Below, one piece after another: positions 17,034 through 29,840 of a DNA stretch of 64,000 nucleotides. Below the pieces are notes generated by a model, which did no database searches, was not told the DNA's origin, and worked only from the letters and a program-made list of their open reading frames with translations. This DNA is from Halodesulfovibrio aestuarii. GTDB taxonomy: Bacteria; Desulfobacterota; Desulfovibrionia; Desulfovibrionales; Desulfovibrionaceae. The stretch lies in NCBI RefSeq assembly GCF_050571805.1, contig NZ_CP192219.1, one strand, 5' to 3'. Made by a program: the position numbers and the translations under genes. How positions within the stretch are numbered: the first letter of the stretch is position 1; every line of letters begins with the position of its first letter.

Positions 17034-17104
17034 AAAACTTGTAGCTTGCTTTATAAATACGGAAAGAAGTAAATCACATCGTACTCATAAGCAGTAAATA
17101 AAAT

Positions 17105-17216
17105 CTAGCAACGACCTACTTTCCCACAGGCTCCCCTGCAGTATCATCGGCGATGGTTGGCTTAACTTCCGAGTTCGGAATGGGATCGGGTGTACCCCAA
17201 CCTCCGTGGTCACTAG
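17105..17216 (-). rRNA. rrf: 5S rRNA, proximal copy
   Basis: The second 5S gene, next to 23S. The body matches the distal copy; the closing helix is 5' CTAGTGAC with 3' GTTGCTAG, differing from the distal copy at several places on both sides so that pairing is kept. This indicates that both copies make a foldable 5S RNA. Confidence 0.95.
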
Positions 17217-17332
17217 AAAAAAATTCGGGTTAGTCAGAAATTCGGAAAGGCTAACAATATATACCTTGTTGCTCACATCGAAGGACAAACCCTAAAATAT
17301 TAATCTAATAGGGAGGAAAAGAATGATTTAGT

Positions 17333-17342
17333 GTAGAAAAAT

Positions 17343-17345
<3 letters not shown>
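17333..17345 (-). repeat. 3' arm of the 23S processing stem (partner 20266-20278)
   Basis: GTAGAAAAATAAG here is the exact reverse complement of CTTATTTTTCTAC at 20266-20278. The two 13-nt arms bracket the 23S gene and would pair in the precursor, the usual RNase III processing stem. Confidence 0.8.
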
Positions 17346-20265
<2,920 letters not shown>

Positions 20266-20270
<5 letters not shown>

Positions 20271-20278
20271 TTTTCTAC
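20266..20278 (-). repeat. 5' arm of the 23S processing stem (partner 17333-17345)
   Basis: The exact 13-nt complement of the arm beyond the 23S 3' end; together they form the long-range stem around the 23S precursor. Confidence 0.8.
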
Positions 20279-20400
20279 GGACATTCTTTTCCGTCCCTAT
20301 CGATTGTAAAAGAGCAGAAACCCTGAGGTTTCAGCCAAGTATAATACTTGGATTGCAACCACTACTCACTCTTGAGTAATGACGACTACCAAAAATTTAC

Positions 20401-20413
20401 TTGTTAAAGAACA
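20401..20413 (-). promoter_or_regulatory. Spacer boxA antitermination element before 23S
   Basis: The minus strand reads TGTTCTTTAACAA, a near match to the rRNA boxA consensus bound by NusB/S10, in the tRNA-Ala to 23S spacer where many rrn operons carry a second boxA. Confidence 0.65.
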
Positions 20414-20431
20414 TATGCTGTTTCCACCAAA

Positions 20432-20507
20432 TGGTGGAGGCGAACGGGATTGAACCGTTGACCCCCTGCGTGCAAGGCAGGTGCTCTCCCAGCTGAGCTA
20501 CGCCCCC
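20432..20507 (-). tRNA. tRNA-Ala (TGC)
   Basis: A 76-nt tRNA on the minus strand starting GGGGGCGTAGCTCAG, with anticodon TGC in CTTGCACG, TTCGAATCC T-loop and acceptor CGCCTCC. The CCA end is encoded. It lies in the 16S-23S spacer. Confidence 0.98.
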
Positions 20508-20524
20508 ACTTGGGTAGTGTAAGG

Positions 20525-20601
<77 letters not shown>

Positions 20602-20658
20602 GTTGCCTACATATGTAAAGAGCAGGTGATCAAATGCTGATCAACGCAAAACTCTTTG

Positions 20659-20680
20659 CAATTAAATAGCGAATCGGATT
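20659..20680 (-). repeat. 3' arm of the 16S processing stem (partner 22295-22316)
   Basis: A 22-nt arm that is the exact reverse complement of 22295-22316 on the other side of the 16S gene; pairing continues beyond one extra base into CTCTTTG/CAAAGAG. This is the RNase III processing stem of 16S precursor RNA. Confidence 0.85.
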
Positions 20681-20689
20681 TTTTTCTTT

Positions 20690-22234
<1,545 letters not shown>

Positions 22235-22294
22235 AATTCTGTATTGAATTGCCCGTTACCTTAGTAACGAACAACGCTAGCTGATCTCTAAATC

Positions 22295-22316
22295 AATCCG
22301 ATTCGCTATTTAATTG
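22295..22316 (-). repeat. 5' arm of the 16S processing stem (partner 20659-20680)
   Basis: A 22-nt arm upstream of the 16S 5' end, perfectly complementary to the arm after the 16S 3' end; it partly overlaps the leader boxA. Confidence 0.85.
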
Positions 22317-22326
22317 TCAAAGAGCT
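22314..22326 (-). promoter_or_regulatory. Leader boxA antitermination element
   Basis: The minus strand reads AGCTCTTTGACAA, close to the rRNA boxA consensus TGCTCTTTAACA, at the expected place between the promoters and 16S. Confidence 0.65.
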
Positions 22327-22469
22327 TTCTAAAAGCTCCGCGCGGCTTTTCGGCCTTGCGTCGAGTTGGCGTTTATGCCACCTCGTTTTGGCTCCGTCAA
22401 CAAGTTTTTAATTTTTAGTATCTTAAAAACTTGCAGACTACTGCTTGCTTTTCTGAAGCGCAGAAGTAT

Positions 22470-22498
22470 TTTTTACGAAAATGACACCGTTGTGTCAA
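22470..22498 (-). promoter_or_regulatory. Candidate rRNA promoter, proximal
   Basis: Consensus -35 TTGACA (22498-22493), 17-bp spacer and -10 TAAAAA (22475-22470) on the minus strand, about 235 bp upstream of 16S. The -35 is perfect and the -10 matches at four of six positions. Confidence 0.5.
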
Positions 22499-22572
22499 CT
22501 AGTTTTCAAAAAAATACTTACAGCATTTTCGATTCGCAAACTGAGTCACTGCCTCATCAGCAGCGGAGAGGA

Positions 22573-22600
22573 AATCTACGCGCTTTTCTTCACAAGTCAA
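22573..22600 (-). promoter_or_regulatory. Candidate rRNA promoter, distal
   Basis: TTGACT (22600-22595), 16-bp spacer, TAGATT (22578-22573) on the minus strand, about 100 bp upstream of the proximal candidate. Tandem promoters are common for rRNA operons; this one is the weaker of the two. Confidence 0.35.
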
Positions 22601-22751
22601 CACGTTTTTTGTTTTTCTCTTATTTTTTTGTTAACTTTCTGTTTTTACACTGTCTTTTTTTTACTCTGTCACTCTGACCGCGTTGTATCTTATAATCTGG
22701 CGTACTATTCAAAGATGCGCTACACACTCCCATATACAAAAGGAGAGCAAC

Positions 22752-23366
22752 ATGGGCTTTTTAAACGCCAGTACTTCATTCACCCGATATAAGATTACAG
22801 AGCCTGTTCCTAAAGAGCTCTGGCCGGAAATTCCTGAGAAACTTCGCCAGTTTTCTTTCAAAGAAATTGAAGAGTCCGCAGAAGAACGCGGCTGGGGATG
22901 GGTCTGTTTTGACGACATGCTGGATTCTTCATGGCACACCGCACCGCCTGAAAAAGGGGCTTACCTTACCTTTTCTTTGCGCCTTGATACTAGACGTATC
23001 CCCGCAGCAGTTATGAAAAAACACGTTGCAATTGCTATTCGTGAAGAAGAGCGCAAGATCAAAGAACAGGGTAAAAAGTACGTTTCCCGCGAACGTAAGA
23101 AAGAACTAAAAGAACAGGTACAGCTAAAACTTCGCGCACGCACTCTTCCGGTTCCAGCTGAATTTCATGTAGTATGGAACATGCAAACGAACGACGTATA
23201 CTTTGCTTCAACTCAAGCAAAAGTGTTAGAATTATTTGTAGATTACTTTGCACAGACTTTTGGTGTCGATCTCGAGCCGATGACTCCATATTCCCTTGCG
23301 ATATCCCTTATGGGTGAAGACATCGCAGAAAAACTTGATACCCTTGAACCGGCTAACTTCGCATAG
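22752..23366 (+). CDS. RdgC-like protein, N-terminal part
   Basis: A 204-aa protein matching the N-terminal two-thirds of RdgC, a ring-forming DNA-binding protein that restrains RecA. Recognisable features are the GWGWVCFDDML segment, the block RRIPAAVMKKHVAIAIREEE followed by a basic helix (KKELKEQVQLKLRARTLPVP), and FHVVWNMQTNDVYFASTQAKV. It stops after the domain boundary PMTPYSLA; the remaining RdgC-like part is the next gene. Start ATG 22752 has AGGAG 6 nt upstream; an in-frame earlier ATG at 22683 has no ribosome site. The family call is from recalled motifs. Confidence 0.75.
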   Translation: MGFLNASTSFTRYKITEPVPKELWPEIPEKLRQFSFKEIEESAEERGWGWVCFDDMLDSSWHTAPPEKGAYLTFSLRLDTRRIPAAVMKKHVAIAIREEERKIKEQGKKYVSRERKKELKEQVQLKLRARTLPVPAEFHVVWNMQTNDVYFASTQAKVLELFVDYFAQTFGVDLEPMTPYSLAISLMGEDIAEKLDTLEPANFA

Positions 23367-23374
23367 GAGACATC

Positions 23375-23905
23375 ATGGCTGATTATCTTGGTCAGACTAC
23401 AGACATTATATTGGGTCAGGACTTTTTAACCTGGCTGTGGTTCAGAAGCGAAGTCACGAACGGTAACTTCTCTTCTAAGGAAGGACGCCCATACAATTTA
23501 TATGTTGAGCAGCGTATTTCCGTTCAGGGTGGTGAAGGCGAGACTCTGGAAACAGCAACTGTGTCCGGCAGCACATCCGAACTGAAGGAAGCACGTCTCG
23601 GGCTGTCTATGGGAAAAAAAGTTACGCGTGCATTGATTCGTATTGAACAAGACACAGAAGCGTGGCAACTTACATTAAAAGCAGAAGATTTTTCTCTTGG
23701 CAGTCTCAAGACACCAAAAGTTGAAAAAGCTGATGCCAATGAGGAAGATGATGTTGACGGTCCTTTCCTCGAAAAAATATATCTGATCGAAAGTTGTCTG
23801 ACACTGTTGGACGATACTTATAGAACATTCCTTGAGACACGTCTTTCCAACGACTGGAAAGAAACTGTTCAAAAAATAGGACAGTGGCTCAACAACTCGG
23901 AGTAA
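23375..23905 (+). CDS. RdgC-like protein, C-terminal part
   Basis: A 176-aa protein that starts 8 bp after the preceding stop in another frame, with its own AGGAG. Its layout parallels the C-terminal half of RdgC: DFLTWLWFRSE (compare LTEWVRSG), a variable insert, SMGKKVTRALIRIEQ (compare EAGKVVTKLALDW), LTLKAEDFSLGSLKTP, and a last helical part with LEKIYLIESCLTLLDD. The two genes together would rebuild an RdgC-like chain as two subunits. Read alone it would be called hypothetical. An alternative is that it is an independent partner protein that only resembles RdgC. Confidence 0.65.
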   Translation: MADYLGQTTDIILGQDFLTWLWFRSEVTNGNFSSKEGRPYNLYVEQRISVQGGEGETLETATVSGSTSELKEARLGLSMGKKVTRALIRIEQDTEAWQLTLKAEDFSLGSLKTPKVEKADANEEDDVDGPFLEKIYLIESCLTLLDDTYRTFLETRLSNDWKETVQKIGQWLNNSE

Positions 23906-23914
23906 TACCCCACT

Positions 23915-24952
23915 ATGGAACATGCGCCTACGAGCGAGATAACGCCTTCAGTTATCCTACGCCGCGTCTTATACAGAGTTTGTAAGAAGATTGGCATGAC
24001 CATGCTGATTCTCTTCGGCATTACGGTCATAAGCTTTTGGGTTATTCATCTTGCTCCCGGCTCTCCTACCGATTTACAGACGACATTGAACCCGCAGGTG
24101 GGTGCGGCAGCCCGCGCCCGCCTCGAACGTCTGTACGAACTGGATCAGCCTCTGCATGTTCAGTATTATAGGTGGGTCAAACGCATAGCGCGCTTTGATT
24201 TCGGTACATCCATGTCCGGTGACCATCGGCCGGTATGGGATAAAATAAAAGAACGAATGCCGCTTACCATAGGCATGAACGTTACCTCACTGATACTCAC
24301 CCTGCTTTTTGCAATACCTATCGGGGTGGGAGCCGCCTACTATCAAGGGCAATGGTTCGACAAAGCGAGTACAGTCTTTGTCTTTATCGGATTTGCTATG
24401 CCCGGATTCTGGCTTGCACTTCTGCTGATGCTCTACTTCGGCATCTACCTGCAATGGCTCCCTATCTCCGGACTAACCTCGCTGGATTACCACAACTTAT
24501 CTTTCTGGGGAAAAGCGGGAGACCTGGCGAAACATTTGGCGATGCCGATCTTCATTTATACATTTGGCAGCCTTGCCGGCATGTCTCGATTCATGCGTTC
24601 CTCAATGCTTGAAGTGTTACGACAGGATTTTATTCTTACCGCAAAAGCAAAGGGACTGCCGTTGCGCACTGTTATCTATAAACATGCTCTCCGAAACGCC
24701 CTGCTTCCGGTCATTACAATCCTCGGCCTTTCCATTCCAAGCCTTATCGGCGGATCAGTTATCATTGAATCAATTTTTGCGTTACCAGGACTTGGGCAGC
24801 TTTTCTATGCATCTGTTCTCGCACGAGACTATCCTATGATTATGGGGAACCTTGTGCTCGGAGCGGTACTCACACTCGCAGGCAACATGATAGCCGACCT
24901 TTGTTACGGCCTAGCTGACCCTCGAATCCGTAATACAGGAGGTAATGCATAA
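23915..24952 (+). CDS. Dipeptide/oligopeptide ABC transporter permease, DppB type
   Basis: A 345-aa inner-membrane permease with six predicted transmembrane helices (first at about 28-50, TMLILFGITVISFWVIHLAP) and the long periplasmic loop typical of DppB/OppB. The coupling motif is in the ASMSRFMRSSMLEVLRQDF-like stretch near residue 225 (here AGMSRFMRSSMLEVL), followed by TAKAKGLPLRTVIYKHALRN. It begins 9 bp after the RdgC-like C-terminal gene and overlaps the next permease by one base (TAATG). No periplasmic binding protein or ATPase gene is adjacent, so the substrate is unknown: peptide, nickel or another solute. Confidence 0.93.
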   Translation: MEHAPTSEITPSVILRRVLYRVCKKIGMTMLILFGITVISFWVIHLAPGSPTDLQTTLNPQVGAAARARLERLYELDQPLHVQYYRWVKRIARFDFGTSMSGDHRPVWDKIKERMPLTIGMNVTSLILTLLFAIPIGVGAAYYQGQWFDKASTVFVFIGFAMPGFWLALLLMLYFGIYLQWLPISGLTSLDYHNLSFWGKAGDLAKHLAMPIFIYTFGSLAGMSRFMRSSMLEVLRQDFILTAKAKGLPLRTVIYKHALRNALLPVITILGLSIPSLIGGSVIIESIFALPGLGQLFYASVLARDYPMIMGNLVLGAVLTLAGNMIADLCYGLADPRIRNTGGNA

Positions 24953-25788
24953 TGCTTCCTGTCACCTCCCGTGCTTTTTGGAGCCAATATGGGATGCTCA
25001 TAATCGGCCTCGTCATTGTGGGAACCATGACGCTAGCCGCCGTTTTTTCCCCGTTCCTTTCACCTTTTGATCCAGACGCACTAAACCTTGACTACATCCT
25101 TCAACCGCCTTCTCTTGGTCATCTTATGGGGACAGATGCTCTTGGACGCGATATTTTCTCACGAATGCTTCATGGAGCACGCATTTCTTTATGGGTTGGA
25201 TTTGTGGCTGTCGGTATTTCGATTTCTATCGGGCTTATACTCGGACTTATTGCTGGATATTTCCGAGGCTGGGTAGATGAAATCATTATGCGTTTTGTTG
25301 ATGTGATGCTCTGCTTCCCGTCATTCTTTCTTATCCTTTCTGTTATCGCCTTCCTTGAACCGAGTTTAGTCAATATTATGATAGTCATCGGACTTACTTC
25401 ATGGATGGGAGTCGCCCGACTTGTACGGGCAGAAACATTAAGTCTGAGGGAAAGAGACTTTGTTGCTGCGTCGCGCCTTACCGGTGCATCATCCACCCGC
25501 ATAATCATACAGCATATCCTGCCCAACGCTCTTGCACCGGTGCTTGTTTCCGCGACTCTCGGAGTAGCCGGAGCAATTCTCACAGAATCTGCACTCAGCT
25601 TTCTCGGACTCGGCGTTCAGCCACCGACAGCAAGTTGGGGCAACATGCTTCTGGAAGGAAAACAAGTGTTGGAAATTGCACCATGGCTCTCTATGTTCCC
25701 CGGTTGCGCTATTCTTATCACAGTGCTCGGCTACAATTTACTTGGTGAAAGCCTTCGCGATCTACTAGACCCACGTTTGAAGCGCTAG
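24952..25788 (+). CDS. Dipeptide/oligopeptide ABC transporter permease, DppC type
   Basis: A 278-aa permease partner of the preceding DppB-type protein. It starts with a short cytoplasmic arm and a first helix, then LGHLMGTDALGRDIFSRML, the hallmark of DppC/OppC, and a coupling loop ETLSLRERDFVAASRLTGAS. About six helices. Start ATG shares one base with the upstream stop. No ATPase follows: the next gene, recN, is unrelated and starts after 113 bp, so the nucleotide-binding subunits must be encoded elsewhere. Confidence 0.93.
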   Translation: MLPVTSRAFWSQYGMLIIGLVIVGTMTLAAVFSPFLSPFDPDALNLDYILQPPSLGHLMGTDALGRDIFSRMLHGARISLWVGFVAVGISISIGLILGLIAGYFRGWVDEIIMRFVDVMLCFPSFFLILSVIAFLEPSLVNIMIVIGLTSWMGVARLVRAETLSLRERDFVAASRLTGASSTRIIIQHILPNALAPVLVSATLGVAGAILTESALSFLGLGVQPPTASWGNMLLEGKQVLEIAPWLSMFPGCAILITVLGYNLLGESLRDLLDPRLKR

Positions 25789-25901
25789 TCTAATTGCTAC
25801 GAACTACTTCCCATGCATTGCCAAAGTATGCTGCTCTGTATAAGAATACTCGCACGAAAGCTTTTTAAAATTTTTTAATTAAATAATTACAGGCAATTAG
25901 A

Positions 25902-27503
25902 ATGCTCGAACTTCTCCGAATCCGTCATCTTGCGTTAATTGACGATATGGAACTTGAGTTTTCCGGCAAGATGAATGTTCTCACCGGCGAAACAGGTGCC
26001 GGCAAAAGCTTTATCTTAAAGGCACTCAATTTTCTAACAGGCGAAAAAATGCGCGCAGATCTTGTACGCGCCGGTGAAGAAAAAGCACAGGTTGAAGCTA
26101 TTTTTCTTATCAATGATGAAGAGTACATCATCCGAAGAGAGCTAGTGGCAGCAACAGGCCGAAGCCGACTGTACATCAACGACAAACTGAGCTCACAAGA
26201 AACTATTCGAACGCTAAAACCTAAATTGCTGGTCCATACAAGCCAGCACGGTCAGCAACAACTGTTACAGCCAGCCTTTCAGGAAAAACTATTAAATAGT
26301 TTTCTTCAACGTCCCGATCTTTTTGAAAAACGAAATACTGTTGTAAAAACGTTGCGTGACATTGCTGCTCAACAGGATGAGTTACGGGAACGCGCGCGCA
26401 ATCTGGAAGATAAGCGCGATTTTCTGGAATTTCAGCAAAAAGAAATTGCAAAAGTAGCTCCAGTTACCGGAGAAGAAGAAGAGCTCGAAGCTAAAAAGCA
26501 GGAAACTCGTGAGCAAGGTCTGGTTCAAGAAGCTGTAGATCACACATTAGGACTGTTTTATACAGACAGCGGCGGCTTGGCTGAAATGATCAGCCGTCTT
26601 GAAAACAGTCTTGATGACGTTTGCCGCTATATCCCGGAGTACCAGCCAGATGTTGAACGCATTATGGAGTTCCGTCACTCACTGGGAGAAATTGAAAGCC
26701 GGCTGCGCAACCAGCCTATGAACAAACCGGACGAAGATTCCATTGAAGAAATAGAAGCCCGACTTTACGAACTTTCGCAACTTAAACGTAAGCTCAACCG
26801 CTCTCTTGATGAGATCGTAAACATGCAGGAAGAAATTGAAGAAAATCTGACTTTTCTAGATACCTGCAACCTTGATCTCATCCTTCTTGAAAAGCAGGAA
26901 GATGAAGCACGCACTACACTTCAAAATATTTTACAGCAAATTAATGAGCTGCGTGAAACAAAGGGCAGCGAACTTTGCCGTGCCATTGAGACTGAACTAA
27001 AGACTCTCGGCTTCTCTGAACATGTTCACGTGGAGTTTGATTTTACTCCCACCGAAATTTATCCGGAATGCTTTGAACATAAAGCACGTCTCATATGGGT
27101 GCCAAACCCTGGACAATCGCCGCAGCCGTTGGATAAAATTGCATCCGGCGGTGAACTTTCCCGATTCTTACTCGCTGTTGTCGGACTCATGAACAAAGAT
27201 GAGACACCTACGCTTATTTTTGACGAGGTGGATGCAGGCATTGGCGGCATTACACTTAATTATGTTGCAGATGCACTGACCAAGCTTGCGGAACGTCAGC
27301 AAATGCTGTTGATTACTCACTGGCCGCAGCTTGCAGCGCGTGCAGAAAAGCACTTCCTCGTACATAAAGATGTCCGGAGCAGTGCAACATTCACAAGCTG
27401 CGACGCTCTGTCCGAAACCGGCATTCGCCATGAATATGAACGGATGGCTGGCGGCGGACAACAAGGTGAGGCTCTCGCCCACAAACTGTTAGGAACTGGA
27501 TAA
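25902..27503 (+). CDS. recN: DNA repair ATPase RecN
   Basis: A 533-aa SMC-like ATPase that acts in RecA-dependent double-strand-break repair. Walker A is GETGAGKS (29-36); long coiled coils fill about 150-375; the C-terminal half has the ABC signature LASGGELSRFLLAV and Walker B TLIFDEVDAGIGG, then a D-loop/H-loop segment LLITHWPQLAARAEKHF. Length is a little under the usual 550. The Shine-Dalgarno site is weak (AGG). The gene ends at a strong terminator. Confidence 0.96.
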   Translation: MLELLRIRHLALIDDMELEFSGKMNVLTGETGAGKSFILKALNFLTGEKMRADLVRAGEEKAQVEAIFLINDEEYIIRRELVAATGRSRLYINDKLSSQETIRTLKPKLLVHTSQHGQQQLLQPAFQEKLLNSFLQRPDLFEKRNTVVKTLRDIAAQQDELRERARNLEDKRDFLEFQQKEIAKVAPVTGEEEELEAKKQETREQGLVQEAVDHTLGLFYTDSGGLAEMISRLENSLDDVCRYIPEYQPDVERIMEFRHSLGEIESRLRNQPMNKPDEDSIEEIEARLYELSQLKRKLNRSLDEIVNMQEEIEENLTFLDTCNLDLILLEKQEDEARTTLQNILQQINELRETKGSELCRAIETELKTLGFSEHVHVEFDFTPTEIYPECFEHKARLIWVPNPGQSPQPLDKIASGGELSRFLLAVVGLMNKDETPTLIFDEVDAGIGGITLNYVADALTKLAERQQMLLITHWPQLAARAEKHFLVHKDVRSSATFTSCDALSETGIRHEYERMAGGGQQGEALAHKLLGTG

Positions 27504-27504
27504 A

Positions 27505-27539
27505 AAAAGGGCTTCACATACTGCATGTGAAGCCCTTTT
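27505..27539 (+). terminator. Bidirectional terminator between recN and rnr
   Basis: A perfect 15-bp inverted repeat (27505-27519 with 27525-27539) with A-run and T-run on the two sides. It serves recN on the plus strand and can also end rnr on the minus strand, 39 bp beyond its stop. Confidence 0.93.
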
Positions 27540-27578
27540 CTACTTTCTTTTTCCTAAGGCATGTTATTCGGGAAGAAC

Positions 27579-29765
27579 CTATTCGCCGTTCTCGTCAGAA
27601 GTATCTTCGCCTAAGGCGTCCTCTTCCCGTAACTTCAGATTAATTTCCATTCGAGCCAAGTTAACATCATAGAGCCAGACTTTTACAACCTGCCCTAATG
27701 CAAACCTGCGTCCAGTCCGCTCGCCTATAAGCTCATTCCGCTCTGAAAGATACACATAGTAATCGTCATCAATGCTAGACAACCGCACCATGCCTTCTGC
27801 CATAACTTCTTCCAGCTCCGCCCAGAAACCAAATTCTGCAACGCCGGAAATAACGCCTGTGAATTCTGCACCAACCTGAGTCAACATGTATAACGCAGTG
27901 ATGCGTTTCAGAATTTCGCGTTCTGCTTCCATTGCCACACGTTCACGCTTATTAAGATGTTCTCCGATAGCCTGAACTTTATCTACACCACGGATATGCT
28001 CATACCCTTTTACCTTCAGCGCATGTTTCAGTGCACGGTGTACAATAAGGTCCGCGTAACGGCGAATTGGAGACGTGAAATGACAATAGCAGTCCGAAGC
28101 AAGACCGAAGTGAGTCTGATGAATGGCAGTGTACTGCGCCTGCATCATGGTTCGCAGTGTAAGCCGATGAACGACAAACTCCTGCTCGGTTCCTTCTGCA
28201 ATTTTTAATACGACTTGCAAGTTTTCCGGCGTCGGTTCCTTCGGGAATGACTCACCAAGTTCAGTACGATGCAGCATCTTGAACAGTCCAGACAACTTAT
28301 CCAGCTCAGGAGCCGGATGAATACGATACAGGAACGGAACCTCAACCTCGGTAAGGAATCGTGCCACCGCCTCGTTTGCGGCAATCATAAATTCCTCAAT
28401 CATCATATGCCCGAAATGACGAATCTTTCGATCAATAGCAATCGGAGCACCGGAAACATCAAAGGTTATTTGTGCTTCCGGAACATCAAAATCAAGACTT
28501 CCGCGATCACTTCGCTTCTGTTTCAATAGCCTTGCCAGTTCCTCAGCCCTTTCAAGCATCGGTAAAACAGGAGAAATAACTGCTCGTTCTTTTTCATCCT
28601 TATCCAGCAAGGCACGCTTTACCTGACCATAAGTCAATCGCGCTTTACTCTGGATTACTGCCGGATAAAATTTAGACTTACCATAGGTTCCGTCTGCATA
28701 GAAGTATGTCTCAGCAACCATCGCCAAACGAGGGACTCGTGGATTCAAGCTGCATAATCCATTTGACAGTTCCACAGGAAACATCGGCTCCACAGACTGC
28801 GGGAAGTAGTATGAGTTGGCACGCTGAACAGCCTCCTGATCCAGCACAGAATCTTCCTGCACATAGTGGCTTACATCAGCAATTGCTACCCACAAACGAT
28901 AGCCGTCACGCTGCTCTTCGACGTACACAGCATCATCAAAGTCACGAGCCGTCGCCCCATCAATGGTGACAAAATCAAGATTGCGCAAATCAATACGATC
29001 AACAAAATCTTCTTCAGATGGAACAGCAGGCAAGCCCTTTGCAGCTTCTGTAACTTCATCGGGAAAACTCATTGGAATATCGTGATTTATTTTAACCAGA
29101 CGTTCCTGCACATTACCGTCTTCCTCGTCGCCAAGGCTTTCAAGAATTTCAGCGGCCCATAATCCGGCTTCAAGCTGCTCACGAGGTTCAACCACCAGCA
29201 ATTCATTTTTACGAGGACGACGTTCAAGGACATCGCCTGTAGCAAGAATTGAGAAGGTTAGACGGGAGTCTGTCGGACGACAAATATAGCCGCTCTTACC
29301 CATTTTCTTAATAACACGGCAGGTAATTGTAGCTCGGGCACGCTTCAAAATCCGGACGATGCGTCCTTCCTGATTTTTACCTCTACCCCCCGGTAACAAC
29401 GCTACAACAACAGTGTCGCCATGCATTGCATTCCCAAAGGCAGACGGGGCTACAAAAATGTCAGCACGACGTTTATCATCCAGCAGGACAAAACCTACAC
29501 CGGAACGCTGCACCTGCAATTTGCCTGTGAGTAGGTGAAGATTTTTTGTTAATCCCCATGCACCACCGCGCAAACGGATTATTTTTCCATCTTTTTCGAG
29601 ATGTTCAATCATATCCTCAAGATCACGCCTCCATCGCTTGCTTAAATGCAAAAAGCGATAAAAGTCATTCATCTTTATCGGACGTTTCACTTCACGAAAA
29701 AGCTCAAGTATATCTTTAGGTGAAATCGGGCATTCGCCGGATTTCGGTTTTCTTTTTTTTACCAT
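27579..29765 (-). CDS. rnr: Ribonuclease R
   Basis: A 728-aa 3'-5' exoribonuclease that digests structured RNA. Order: N-terminal winged-helix domain (about 12-75), two cold-shock/OB domains (80-240), RNB catalytic domain (about 255-590) with the Asp cluster DGATARDFDDAVY (269-281), and a C-terminal S1 domain (about 640-715, GVISGVAEFGFWAELEEVMAEG). The tail lacks the long Lys-rich extension of E. coli RNase R and ends acidic. The start at 29765 has only a weak GA-rich site. It lies 75 bp downstream of lpxK in the same direction. Confidence 0.96.
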   Translation of the reverse strand: MVKKRKPKSGECPISPKDILELFREVKRPIKMNDFYRFLHLSKRWRRDLEDMIEHLEKDGKIIRLRGGAWGLTKNLHLLTGKLQVQRSGVGFVLLDDKRRADIFVAPSAFGNAMHGDTVVVALLPGGRGKNQEGRIVRILKRARATITCRVIKKMGKSGYICRPTDSRLTFSILATGDVLERRPRKNELLVVEPREQLEAGLWAAEILESLGDEEDGNVQERLVKINHDIPMSFPDEVTEAAKGLPAVPSEEDFVDRIDLRNLDFVTIDGATARDFDDAVYVEEQRDGYRLWVAIADVSHYVQEDSVLDQEAVQRANSYYFPQSVEPMFPVELSNGLCSLNPRVPRLAMVAETYFYADGTYGKSKFYPAVIQSKARLTYGQVKRALLDKDEKERAVISPVLPMLERAEELARLLKQKRSDRGSLDFDVPEAQITFDVSGAPIAIDRKIRHFGHMMIEEFMIAANEAVARFLTEVEVPFLYRIHPAPELDKLSGLFKMLHRTELGESFPKEPTPENLQVVLKIAEGTEQEFVVHRLTLRTMMQAQYTAIHQTHFGLASDCYCHFTSPIRRYADLIVHRALKHALKVKGYEHIRGVDKVQAIGEHLNKRERVAMEAEREILKRITALYMLTQVGAEFTGVISGVAEFGFWAELEEVMAEGMVRLSSIDDDYYVYLSERNELIGERTGRRFALGQVVKVWLYDVNLARMEINLKLREEDALGEDTSDENGE

Positions 29766-29840
29766 TCTCTATTCTTATCCCTTAAACAATTGTTACAGGA
29801 AGTTTTATACTATCCCACAATGTTACAGGTTATTGTCATA

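Larger units (their letters stand above)
22235..22751. other. rRNA leader and divergent promoter region
   Basis: A gene-free 517 bp between 16S and the RdgC-like gene. The left half is the rRNA leader (processing arm, boxA, GC-rich hairpins near 22330-22400); the right half is very T-rich on the plus strand (22600-22660). A plus-strand TATAAT at 22691-22696 may be the -10 of the rightward operon, but no good -35 accompanies it. Confidence 0.6.

Noticed and set aside
16922..17216. The 5S pair considered as a direct-repeat mobile element or CRISPR-like repeat
   Set aside because: Both units are plain 5S rRNA genes at the end of an rRNA operon; there are no further units and no insertion-sequence features.
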